Source of the DNA: Owenia fusiformis
Lineage: Eukaryota; Annelida; Polychaeta; Sabellida; Oweniidae
Reading direction: 5' to 3'
Assembly: GCA_903813345.2 (NCBI GenBank)
Contig: CAIIXF020000009.1
Location: 12,644,030 to 12,708,029 of the forward strand
DNA: 64,000 bases
Every line of letters begins with the position of its first letter. Position 1 is the stretch's first letter. The position numbers and the translations under genes are program-made. Positions 1 to 10,335 of this stretch are shown in pieces. The notes below the pieces were generated by a model. That model had not been told where the DNA came from. It worked only from the letters and a program-made list of their open reading frames with translations, and made no database searches.

Positions 1-1760
1 TATAGCCCTGGATGTATGACTTAGCTTAGAAATTAGATGTTGAAAATATTGTGGTCAGGTTTGATCCATGTTACATGTATTGTTAAAAGAAAAATCATTA
101 GAGTTGAGGACTTAACCCTTGAGTTCCTAAGGGAGTGAGAGGTTAATAAATCCCCCAGTAAGTGTAACTGCTCCTAGGGATATCGTATACAGTGTAGTAA
201 TTGATTGATTAAATGGATTATAACCAATTAATTATTATTTGATGATATCTATTATGTGATATAGCATTTTTACTTTTTCACATCAACATGTTCGATGTAA
301 TGTTCTGCATTATTAAAATACATAAAGACATGGTTAATTAAAAGAAACATGTTTTCTCTATATTTTGTTATGCCCCTTCTGTAATTAAGCAATGATCATC
401 TCCTAATACAAAATGTTGTTATGAATTATCAAATTATAATCACTACACTCCCAATAAAACAATTTGTCATCAGGCAACGGTAATTATTTAAAATAAGGAT
501 TATAAGGATCATACCCCCCCCCCTCAGGCCTAGAAACTTCCGTTAGTGCAATGATATAAGGAACTCTAGGGTAAAAAGGTCTTGTCACATTAAAATCTTC
601 ATGCAGATCAAAAAAGTATATATGGTGATATGATCAATTTGTTTCAAACAAACAGACATTGAAGAAAATGTTTACATACTGACTTTGCAGATGACATTTT
701 CTAGCATAGTTGAAGAATTTTTTTCATTTATTGAAATGATAGTCATAAAATTATAATATCAGTGTCATTTGATGCAAATTACTGCAGTCCCACATGTTCT
801 GCTGAATGTAAAACAGAGTGAATAATTTTAAAATCAGCCTCTTCAGGAGTCAGGGAGTGGAATTTAATAGGAGATTTCAGTTATCATTTTCACAGATATT
901 TGAGTTCTCTCCAATAGTTCCACTTAAAACAATCTTGACATTTGGCACACTTTTAGAATCCTGCTTTATTGAATTTCTTTGTAATCTTTGAAAATTTGTC
1001 TTATATTACTTGGACAAAGGTATTCATATTTTTAGGTAATGGTGTAATTTCTTCTATGGATTAAAGTTCAATAGGGGAAGCATCCATTCTTCGCATTCTT
1101 TCAGAATCCTTTACTGATGGAGACAACTAGCTAGGAGTCTAATATGAAATCTATTCTTTGGGCTCCTTTACTAGATTTGATGGAGTAGTCAAATATAGCT
1201 TTCCAAAACTCTCCAAATTTCAACATATAAGTTAATCTTCATTTTCCCTTTGTCATAGCCATTGCATCAACCACGAAAGTTTTATCAATTTGTGGTATGG
1301 TTTCATCGATCTCCATTTCAAACCCCTTTTTAAGTTCTGATTTTACAGGATAAGATAGATGATCATTGTCAAACGAACTCTTTGTATCCATATAAGATCA
1401 TAGTTTACTCACACATTTCTAGGCAAGGTGTGTCCAATCCCAGCCAATTCAATATTCCATATAACTGCATTCCAATTTACTACTCTCATAAACCCAAGGT
1501 CAGTTTTAGATTCTAGAGAAACTAATGAAACTAATGATCATAGGGAATAGCATGCCAAGTGCTTGTATTTGAATTTATGTGGATTACTCATTTGGTAGAC
1601 ACCTTTATCAAATGTTAAAGTGTTGTTGATTTTCAAGTTGTACAAGCACAGTGTCATGGGTGCTTTCTTTTCCTGACATAGTATAACATTGTGGTAAAAA
1701 TTATCAAAGGCACCTAGTACAGTAGTTCTAGTTCATAATCTTGTATAAATGATATATCAG
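1..1760. other. Intergenic, nothing recognised
   Basis: AT-rich sequence with no reading frame that looks coding and no clear repeat structure. A run of ten C lies near 514-523. Nothing else can be supported here. Confidence 0.6.
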
Positions 1761-2280
1761 CAGTGAAACCTGTATATCCCAACATCTGACTATTGTGAAC
1801 ACCTACCAATCATCCCAACACCTGACTTATCTGAAAACCAACCAATCTGAACACTTTTCCCCAGTTCAATTTTTCCTTCCTCCCATTGACTCCTATGTTT
1901 AAAAATTGAAATCTGAACACCTCTTAATTCGAACAGTGAACACTCATATTTGAAAAATCAACCTGTTTAACTTGAACTTTTTTTTACCAAATATCACATA
2001 TTTCTTACAAAATTACTCAAATATTGTCAGTTTAACACTGAATTGTTATGATATCAAAACTTTTGAATTGGATTTTGGAATGCTATTAAGCTTTTTGGGT
2101 GGTCAGTATAAATATTATTAATATTTATTAATATTTTTCATTGAGAATGCATTCATATTTCTTCAAAATCCAGAATATTGCAGATGTAAAAACCTCAAAA
2201 TTCAAACACTTCTAATTTGAACGCTTTTAGCTGGTCCAAATACTATATCTAGTAGCATTCAGATTAGAAAGATTTTACTG
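1761..2280. mobile_element. Degenerate pogo/Tigger-like non-autonomous DNA element
   Basis: The left end begins CAGTGAAACCTGTATATCCC and the right end, read on the minus strand, begins CAGTAAAATCTTTCTAATCT, so the termini are imperfect inverted repeats. The right end is followed by TA, the usual Tc1/mariner/pogo target. The interior repeats phrases built around 'gaacac' and 'ctgaacac', as in the better preserved copy at 48117-48948. No transposase is present. Seen: inverted termini. Inferred: pogo-like family membership from the CAGT(A/G)GAACC style of terminus. Confidence 0.5.
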
Positions 2281-2439
2281 TAGTTCATGACTTTTCACTC
2301 CATCTATATGCAGCAGACTAACTGCTGCAACAGGTATATATTCTACACCTGGTCTCTAAGCTATGATATCACAGTTGTTACTATTATGCTCATAACCTTC
2401 GATTATCAGGGCTCATTCAAGGCTGTACCTGAATAACCT

Positions 2440-3220
2440 GAAAATGAGACCAATTTTCGAGATCAATTTTTCAAATTTTGCACTTGTTTAAAACCTTGAA
2501 CTTCCTTCAAACTCATCTTATGCATCTTTTACATTTTAGTTAAATACTCTAAAAATATATATCTCATCACTGAGGTATAGAGGTAAAAAATCATAAGGGT
2601 CATCTTTGGCTATACCTAAAATTCATAAATTTGAAAACTTACATTTACAATTCTTCAAATTTTTGACTTGTTTAAAACCTTAAACTTTCTTAAAATTCAT
2701 TTTGGGTATGTTAAATCTTAGTCCCACACTCTAAAACTGTATATTTAATCATAGAGGTACGGATGTAAAAACCATAAGGGTCAGCCATGGCTATACCTGA
2801 AATTCATAAATTTGAAACCTTATATTTACAATTTTTCAAATTTTGAACTTGTTTAAAACCTTAAACTTCCTTAAAACCCATCTAAATTGTGTTTTACATA
2901 TTAGTTCCATACAGCAATACCATAAGTATCACCATAGAGGGATGGATCTAGAAACTATAGGGGTCTGCCATGGCTCTACCTGGAATTCGTAAATTTGAAA
3001 CCTTATATTTACAATTTTTCAAATTTTGGACTTGTTTAAAACCTTAAACTTCCTTAAAACCCATCTTAATTATGTTTTACATCTTAGTTCCACACTATAA
3101 AACCATATATATCATCATAGAGGGATGGATCCAGGAACTTTAGGGGTCAGCTATAGTCATACACAAAATCCAGTTGTAAAAAATGTCAAATTTTTCGAAA
3201 AATCAACAATTTTTTTCTCA
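2440..3220. repeat. Tandem satellite, period about 183 bp, just over four copies
   Basis: The phrase 'acttgtttaaaacctt' recurs near 2482, 2666, 2847 and 3030, spaced 184, 181 and 183 bases. The surrounding sequence, including the phrases 'tttacaatttttcaaatttt' and 'ataaatttgaaa' and the AGAGG(G/T)A motif, repeats at the same spacing. Copies differ by perhaps 10-20 percent. It has no coding potential. The fourth copy decays into unrelated sequence near 3220. Confidence 0.85.
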
Positions 3221-3732
3221 GCTCCTACTTCTTCCATGGCTTTGCATCTTTCAGGGTTACTAACCCTGCTATTGGGCACTTCACATGAATTTTTTCAACC
3301 TCTTACAGTGTCTAGTTGAAAAGTTAGGATCAAAATAGTAAGGAAATGGGTCACGAATTTGCCCCCTGGGGTACACACTTTGTACTAATATTCAATTTTT
3401 TTAGGAGTAATCAGCATCAATTATACTGCAAATGATTCATATATATAATATCTATGTATGTCACTTACAAACATCAAAATATCTAAGGTTATTTTGTGTG
3501 AACAATTTTTTTCCCCGGGGTGGGGTGTTTTTGTGGGGTAGGGGGCTAACTCTTCAAAAAAAAGAACTTCCTACCACTCTGTGAAGCTATCACCTAGGTG
3601 GAAATTTCATCCAAGACTCTCCCCTAACTGAAAATGCTGCCAAACCAACTATACTCCATTTATTGAGAATTTCCCTCCTCGCCCCTAGAGTATCTATAAA
3701 CAGGTACATTTAAATATGCAACACTATCTGAC

Positions 3733-3775
3733 CATGGGGTTTAAGCGTTTCATAGATAGTCACGAACGCCAAACT
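3733..3775 (+). repeat. Short direct repeat, copy 1
   Basis: The phrase 'aagcgtttcatag' followed by 'gtcacgaacgcca' recurs at 4919-4952 with few changes. The two copies bracket the LINE fragment and the 4.7-kb foldback. They may be remnants of one interrupted element or of a duplicated target. Their identity is not known. Confidence 0.5.
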
Positions 3776-3965
3776 ATTATGCAAAGTTTAAAAAATCCCG
3801 ACTTCTCCCGATTTTTAAAACGAAAATATCCCGATTTTTATTTTTTACTTGACAGGTATGGTAATGGCTGCGTCCCTTTGGATTCTTTCAAGTAATTTGT
3901 TCTTGTAGGGAGTGGGAATTATCATATAGGACATCTCCATCTTTCATGATAGAACGTACCATGCT

Positions 3966-4552
3966 AAAATAAAGTGTTTCTAGATTTTTCAAAATTTGTT
4001 AAAATGGTAGAATTAAGGCTAGAAGACCAGTTCAGGCAATCGTGGGAAAATGATGTAAGTAATAGTAACATAGGTTTTAATTATAGAATTTTTAAAACAG
4101 AATTCAAGTTTGAAGACTACTTATTTTCACTGCCTCAAAAATATAGAGTCATTTTATCAAAATACAGAATGTCCAACACAAAATTACCTATTGAGAGGGG
4201 TAGGTATAGAAATGTAGAAAGAAATAGAAGATTTTGTGAACTATGTAATAACAATTCATTAGGAGATGAATTTCATTTTATATTAGAATGTAAGTCTGTT
4301 AAAAGCATTAGAAAACAATACTTACCCCAATATTTTTGTAAAAACATTAGTACTTTTAAATATGCCAAGCTGTTACAATCTGATAGTAAAGTATTGTTAG
4401 CATTATGTAAGTTTCTAAATGAGGCTGGGAAGCAATTGTAAATATGTTTGTTATGAAATACTTAATTGTTAAATACTTATTTACTGTATGTACTTTTGCC
4501 TAATACCCTTTATTTGGGTGATGGTATAATAAATAAAATTGAAATTGAAATC
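3966..4552 (+). mobile_element. 5'-truncated LINE: reverse transcriptase C-terminus and 3' tail
   Basis: An open frame ending at 4441 encodes about 155 residues typical of the extreme C-terminus of a non-LTR retrotransposon polymerase. It includes a CxxC...HF..EC zinc-binding pattern (FCELC, then HFILEC) and then a short tail. About 110 bases of AT-rich 3' sequence follow, ending in the short tail repeat 'attgaaattgaaat' rather than poly(A), as in CR1-like and related clades. All of the endonuclease and most of the polymerase are missing, the normal result of incomplete reverse transcription. It is a dead copy and belongs to a different family from the element at 10-14 kb, which has a poly(A) tail. 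The initiating ATG is arbitrary because the copy is truncated. Confidence 0.75.
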
Positions 4553-4707
4553 GATGTTTTTGGGATGGGTTAAAACGAAAGGAACCTATCTTTATCAATG
4601 AGCGACTATCATTGATAAAAATATGATATGGCGTTATTTAGAACAAAATCACAGGTTTTTAAATGGACTATGTAGGAGTCATACCTTTTTGCGGATGGAT
4701 ATGGAAT

Positions 4708-4888
4708 AGGGTGTTTCACTTTTCGACTTTTTTTTCAAATCAAGATGGAGTTTTGCCCAGTTGGCCTCTTGATAAAGGAAAGCGAGCACAACAATTTCAA
4801 CCAAATCCGTTGACGTTTAGACCTCCCCCACCACACTGGGCAAAACTCCATCTTGATTTGAAAAAAAAATCGAAAGGTGAAACGCCCT
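4708..4888. repeat. Foldback element with 53-bp near-perfect arms
   Basis: Bases 4708-4760 are the reverse complement of 4836-4888 with only a few mismatches, separated by about 75 bases. The arms begin AGGGTGTTTCAC on the left and, on the minus strand, AGGGCGTTTCACC on the right, with a T8-9 tract inside. The structure would form a strong hairpin. A reading frame can be drawn across it, but it is a consequence of the palindrome and is not credible as a gene. Most likely a short MITE. Confidence 0.75.
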
Positions 4889-4918
4889 AATATGGAGCCT
4901 CACACCTATACCACTATA

Positions 4919-4952
4919 GGGTAAGCGTTTCATAGTTGGTCACGGACGCCAT
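4919..4952 (+). repeat. Short direct repeat, copy 2
   Basis: Second copy of the motif at 3733-3775 ('aagcgtttcatagttgg', 'tcacggacgcca'). Confidence 0.5.
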
Positions 4953-6999
4953 ATGTGCAAGGTATTGTTCAGGATTTTCGAGTTTCATGATGGATTACAG
5001 GTACTCACACCACAATGGATCTGGACCCATTTTTATAGATGATGTAACACAAGAAGGAAGGTTCTTTGACGAGATTAGCTCATCCATCTCACATTCTATT
5101 AATATGCACAAAACATAAAATGGTTTTCATTATCTCTTTATTTAAAATGTTATCATGGCCCCTAACCACTATATTCAACATGATTATTTGATTCTATAAG
5201 CAATCAACATTGTTCGCAATGTTACAGTTGGGTCTGATCTACACAAGTGTTATACTGTTTATTTCAAACGTTTGAAAATATTAATTGTAAGCAACCATAA
5301 GAAAGAGTATCCCTCATGTGGTCTCAACCATTGATTGTTTATTTCTCCTTGGCCACACGGCCATTTGTTAAAATTGTTTTATATTACATCTAGTAAATAT
5401 GCCTGATAAGATTTGTAATATTTTCAAAAGATTTAGATGATATGAATTCATATTTATTCTTGTAATTGAATCTACAAATCAAGCAGTTTTGTAATTTGCA
5501 TATTCCTCTTTAATTAATCTAGTCGCGCCTGATGTCAAAACATATAACCTAGCTAGTTTATATTTTAGCTCTCTGGTTCAACCGGTAGGAAAGTAACATT
5601 GAGGAAGTTTAGCTATATCTTTAACTTGTACGTGAACTTACAGAATTATGGTATTCTGGGATTCGTTCTCCCTTCGTATTTACTTGCCGATTGAGAATAA
5701 AAGTATGAGGAAAACAGTTCTAACTAGGTTCCTTGAAAAGCTACTTATAATGATGGGGGTAGTAATCTCAAGGGGTCATAATATTACACGTTTGCAAAAG
5801 ACATTATCTCTTAACACCATTGCGAAGATTGAAAAAGGAACAAACTATTTCAAAAGTAAAAAAATCATATTGAATGTGCCATTTGAATGTTTTAGCATAT
5901 ATTAAAAAATACTGCAACCTAAGTGATGTCATCGTGATGTCATTTAGGTTGCAAACATTTTCATTGTCAGTCTTTTCTATGAATACACTTATATCAAACT
6001 TTCAAAATAATCCAATGTTATTTGTCTAACTAGGTTGGAAATAAGAATATAGTATGTTTTAAATATTACTTTTAGCACTGGTTTCTATGAGAACTAAAAT
6101 TTTAAAATGCATTTTTCATTAACCAATTTTCTTACATTTTGATTACTTTGGCTAAGAAGACTATGATATAAGCCAAAGTGTTTCAAACTTTATTTTGGAT
6201 TTATTATGATTTATTTACCAGTCCAATACATAGCGTATCTTAAATGTGTCGGATACATCTGTCGTCAGGCCAAATTTTGTGCAAAATACCATGGATAGCA
6301 TTTCCATGTGTTTTACTATTAACGTTAACAGTAACATCCCAAACAAGTACATCGATATTTACTGCCCCTTATGATTTTATTTAAATACTAAAACTACTAG
6401 AACTAACATGCTTTATTGTTTGTAAGCCAGGTCCTTCATACACTTTGTTCTCTGTACTTTTTACTCTTTTAGAGAAAATTTGATGATGCTTTGATTCATC
6501 TTGAATCACTGAATGAATGGTTTGTTCATACCTGCCAACCTACCGTATTTTTACGGGAATCTACCGTAAAGTTTTCGTTTTTTCCGTAAAAATGACAAAC
6601 TTATGACAAGTTTTAGTATAATACACGATTCTACAATATGTATTCCATGATTAGAGCCATCCGCATATGATATAGGTTCAGGTAGAATTTTTGATTTAAC
6701 CAAACCGCTCATTAGAGAAGGCAAGCTGCGCGTATGATTATCAGGATTAGTTCTAGAACGAACTGATCGAGTGGCAGTCATAAAAACGTGTAGCTTAACC
6801 TCACTAAGAGGACACACAAATTAACTCATACACGCTAGTTAAACTGATGCTGAATCAGCTCGTAGTACAGTACATATGGGAGAAAACCCCACTTATCAAA
6901 GTACTAGGGCTCTATGCAGCTATGTACCAGTATATGAGGATGCATTTCATGATGGATCCCTTCATGGTGTCGTCATTCATATTCGATATGTATATATTG
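4953..6999. other. Intergenic, no supported gene
   Basis: Several short frames occur (for example 5648-5905 plus and 6551-6817 minus), but none has recognisable motifs, splice context or protein-like composition. Near 6541-6592 a short stem (TACCGTATTTTTACGG) recurs as CCGTAAA phrases, a possible remnant of a small inverted-repeat element. Confidence 0.5.
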
Positions 7000-8185
7000 T
7001 TATGTTACGGTCTCGAATTGACCGTCTTTAACGATGACCTGACCCTCAGCCAATTCTCTATGGGTGGGTAATTGTACTGTCTGTTCGTCGGTGTCATTTG
7101 GCGTTGGCCAGCGTTTTGATATGGCATCTAAGTATATGTTTGGCAGGGTTAAAATGTCAATATTGTTCCGTAAATCTATCCAAAGGATACTAGGGAATTT
7201 AGCCTCATCTTTCAACATCTGAAAATAAAAAATAAAACAAGTGTTCAATTTGATCAAATGTGGAGAGTATATTATGGAAGAGTATGAGGCTGGATATAAA
7301 TCCAATATATTGTCACAGTGGTCGATCAGGCTCATTTTCCTTTTCAACACGTGTATATATCTAAGAAACTACTACAATCAATAAACAATTACATAGACCA
7401 ATATGACCAAATATTTTCTTGAAAATTTTCGATCATTTTGATTTGCACTTTTAGGAGCTATAGCTATACATTACACTTTATACGGGAGAATTTATCCTTG
7501 TTTCTTACGCATAATCATTATGAGGCACTTATTCCCGATAAATAAAACCTTAAATCAATTTATAAATCTTAATCCCATGTAATAGGAGTTCGAATAAAGG
7601 GGGCAATGGTAACACTGCAGGGGATCTAATGGCACTTTAGCTGGCCTATAACCTTTTTTATTTTAGTTTGGAGCCACACGATAAATTTACGATTCCTCTG
7701 CAGTCATCAATTCAATCCGTCAACAGAGCGTACAAACGTTGGGTAATCGTTGTCATTTCCGGATGCAAAAACGTCTCAGGAACACATACAGATCTTGATT
7801 TAAAATCATGGTGTAGAGAATAAGTCGTGAGTTGCTCCGCAGCAGATAAAGAAGCCCTAAAGGACCATTGATAAGAGCATGTTTTATGCCGATATAAAGA
7901 TGTCAGTAGCGTCTGGTCATATCTTAACTATCTCGTTTGATTACACTGCCATCTTTTTACAAACATAATTTATATCAAAAGTAAGCCCGAGGAAAACAAT
8001 GCCCAAATTATAGGAGAGTTGGCAATTATGAACCCACCTGGGTGAACATATCCACAGCTTGTTGCGTGAGTCTATTGCCCTTGAGATCCAGGAATGTAAG
8101 CTTCGGTAGGTTAGAAAGAGGATCGATGATCTGAGTTAGTCCGACATCTGAGAGCCCAGTGAACCCAAGCTCAATTGTCTCTAAT
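7000..8185 (-). CDS. Leucine-rich repeat protein, last two exons
   Basis: Two minus-strand exons are visible. The upstream one, 8185-8038, follows a 'gtgtgtttccag' acceptor and ends CAG|gtgggt. It reads as leucine-rich repeats, with the segments LETIELGFTGLSD and LPKLTFLDLKGNRLTQQ showing the LxxLxLxxNxL pattern of an RNase-inhibitor-like LRR. The final exon, 7218-7000, follows 'ttttattttcag', starts in phase 0 and carries a further repeat (PSILWIDLRNNIDI) before a hydrophilic tail ending FETVT and TAA. The intron is about 819 bases. Together they encode about 121 residues of the C-terminus. Earlier exons were not found between 8186 and 10000, possibly because of the MITE and duplication there. 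LRR proteins are generally protein-binding scaffolds; the particular family is not recognised. Confidence 0.7.
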
Positions 8186-8313
8186 CTGGAAACACACGAA
8201 TTGAGGAAATTACTTAGAGTTTTAACAGAATTTTAACATGCAAGTAGATGATAAGAACGCTCACGCTCTGCCAACACAGGAATGAAACGGACAAATTGAT
8301 GCAATTTTAGAGA

Positions 8314-8508
8314 GATTTCGCAACTCACTATAGCGTGCTTATTGTTCCCGCATGACGTTTGGTTACGTCATCATTTATTGCGCAGTGACTATGTACAAGA
8401 ATATCACTTATGGACGTATAGAGCCGCGCAATAAATGATGACGTAATCAAACGCTTCATAAGTTATACTGGCCGAATAATAAACATACTATAAGTGAGTT
8501 GCGAATTC
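8314..8508. mobile_element. MITE with long inverted repeats
   Basis: The left end 'gatttcgcaactcactatag' is matched on the minus strand at the right end (aattcgcaactcacttatag). Inner arms near 8355-8383 and 8426-8453 (cgtttggttacgtcatcatt and complement) are also inverted. The whole roughly 195-base unit folds on itself. No coding sequence. It lies in the intron or upstream region of the LRR gene. Confidence 0.75.
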
Positions 8509-8600
8509 TTTCTATTGTGGATATTAACATTTATCGAAACAACTACTAGTATACCGTTATCAGCACCAGTTTGCCATTCATTGAATATTTCATCAAACAT

Positions 8601-9378
8601 TTTCCCATTCGAAAACTAACATAACACTCGCACGGCATATTTCTCCCGATATTTCTTTCAGTTGAAATGGTCTAATTTGGACTAGAAATTCATTCATATC
8701 TGCAATCTGATGTTTTGAAATATGTGAATCCGTTGTCCTAACTTATGATTTGTTGAAAATCATGCAATGATAGGAAAGCAGTTTCTTGCCAAAATCAACA
8801 TCAATTACACGATGTGTTAACATTTTCATTCTCGCACCGATGAGTTTAGAACATGGCTCCCAGAAAGATAAAACGCAATGCTCTTTGCTGGATAAAAGAC
8901 TGCTTTATAAGAAAGGTCATTGAACAGTTTATTGATTGCCGCAATGACAGATTGGGTTGTTTGTTTTTGCGTGTCAGATATGTGTTCTTTTTCCCATTCG
9001 AAAACTAACATAACACTCGCACGGCATATTTCTCCCGATATTTCTTTCAGTTGAAATGGTCTAATTTGGACTAGAAATTCATTCATATCTGCAATCTGAT
9101 GTTTTGAAATATGTGAATCCGTTGTCCTAACTTATGATTTGTTGAAAATCATGCAATGATAGGAAAGCAGTTTCTTGCCAAAATCAACATCAATTACACG
9201 ATGTGTTAACATTTTCATTCTCGCACCGATGAGTTTAGAACATGGCTCCCAGAAAGATAAAACGCAATGCTCTTTGCTGGATAAAAGACTGCTTTATAAG
9301 AAAGGTCATTGAACAGTTTATTGATTGCCGCAATGACAGATTGGGTTGTTTGTTTTTGCGTGTCAGATATGTGTTCTT
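8601..9378. repeat. 389-bp perfect-looking tandem duplication
   Basis: The segment from 8601 is repeated from 8990 with an offset of exactly 389 bases. The copies look identical over the whole unit when read side by side, including the 'tgtgttcttt' at 8981 and 9370. The near identity implies a very recent duplication or an assembly artefact. Each copy carries the same minus-strand reading frame. Confidence 0.9.
8826..9086 (-). CDS. Uncharacterised exon-like frame, duplicated copy A
   Basis: Minus-strand frame ending SGSHVLNSSVRE and stop. The downstream half (from EHISDTQKQTTQS onwards) is identical to the frame at 9215-9409. The 5' part reads through the junction of the duplication, so MNEFLVQIRPFQLKE comes from the repeat unit itself. 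Composition is protein-like (mixed hydrophobic and charged, no low complexity), but no family is recognised and no splice sites were convincingly placed. It may be an exon, a fossil of one, or chance. Confidence 0.3.
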   Translation of the reverse strand: MNEFLVQIRPFQLKEISGEICRASVMLVFEWEKEHISDTQKQTTQSVIAAINKLFNDLSYKAVFYPAKSIAFYLSGSHVLNSSVRE

Positions 9379-9409
9379 TTATCTCAGTCGCGCAGGGGTA
9401 TGCTGACAC
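9215..9409 (-). CDS. Uncharacterised exon-like frame, duplicated copy B
   Basis: Same C-terminal 53 codons as the frame at 8826-9086 but with a different N-terminus (MSAYPCATEIK) from sequence outside the duplication. If the unit is a real gene, this copy keeps the original upstream junction. It starts at a good ATG on the minus strand. Function unknown. Confidence 0.3.
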   Translation of the reverse strand: MSAYPCATEIKEHISDTQKQTTQSVIAAINKLFNDLSYKAVFYPAKSIAFYLSGSHVLNSSVRE

Positions 9410-10093
9410 ATAACGTCAAATTTATTTCTGCAATCGACCAGACTTCTGACAGCTCTGAACCGAACCAGATTGTGTCAATGGTGCAGCTACTTACTATTTA
9501 GTAAAAATACCAGGTTTGAAGGTACAAATATACATAGTACATACTATAATTATATGTAAGGGAAATGGGGATCATACATACATTTCGATTCATCAAAGGC
9601 ATCTTTTATTCTTGTAAATCGTAACATCTCTATTCATCGTATCATCAAATATGCTTTTAAAAAGTAGTTTTTGAGTGATATATACAGTACAAGCAGGAAT
9701 CAGTTTATTGCTGTATTTAAACGATAGAATGATGTCTTGCACCCGTCTTGTTCAGTGGACTTTACTATCATATATCATAAAGATAATATTGAATGACGAG
9801 GATTTGGCCAAGGGATTTGTATTGTTCATTAGACTGTTGTTCGGTCCTAAAACTAACATACCTAAAATAGGATAGTTTCTAAATAGCAGAAAAATCAATG
9901 AAATCTCGTGCTGCCATCTTTTATTCAGCTTTTAACTCTGGCTAGAGCTCCATTCACTTACATGCTAAAATCTTGGAAAAGTGGCTTAATTTCATGATTT
10001 ATCAAAGTGTGTTTGTTGAATCTGTATAAAACTTGAATGATATACCACATGATGACCCTGTTTATGAACATGTTGTGATTAAACATGCTAATG
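9410..10093. other. Intergenic, nothing recognised
   Basis: AT-rich sequence between the tandem duplication and the poly(A) end of the LINE. A 66-codon frame at 9675-9875 has no recognisable features. Confidence 0.5.
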
Positions 10094-10122
10094 TTTTTTT
10101 ATTTTTTTTTTTTTTTTTTTTT

Positions 10123-10166
<44 letters not shown>
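10094..10166 (-). repeat. LINE poly(A) tail (T-run on the plus strand)
   Basis: About 70 T with single interruptions by A and CC. It marks the 3' end of the minus-strand LINE and its target-primed insertion site. Confidence 0.85.
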
Positions 10167-10168
<2 letters not shown>

Positions 10169-10335
10169 TTCAAAGAATAAGCATGTTAAAGCAATTGCAA
10201 AAAACAATTACCGTACAGTTACATGTAATCCTACATTTAACAATTTTACAATACAGTACAGTGGTTAAATATCTTAAGAGACGTTATACCATTGGCATTT
10301 TTTTTTTATTTATTTAAAGGAAAAAATCATCAGTT

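Noticed and set aside
4663-4890. 75-codon frame across the 4.7-kb foldback
   Set aside because: The sequence is fully explained by the palindrome, and no protein features are visible.
10033-10317. Plus-strand frame rich in phenylalanine
   Set aside because: Translation of the T-run that is the LINE poly(A) tail.
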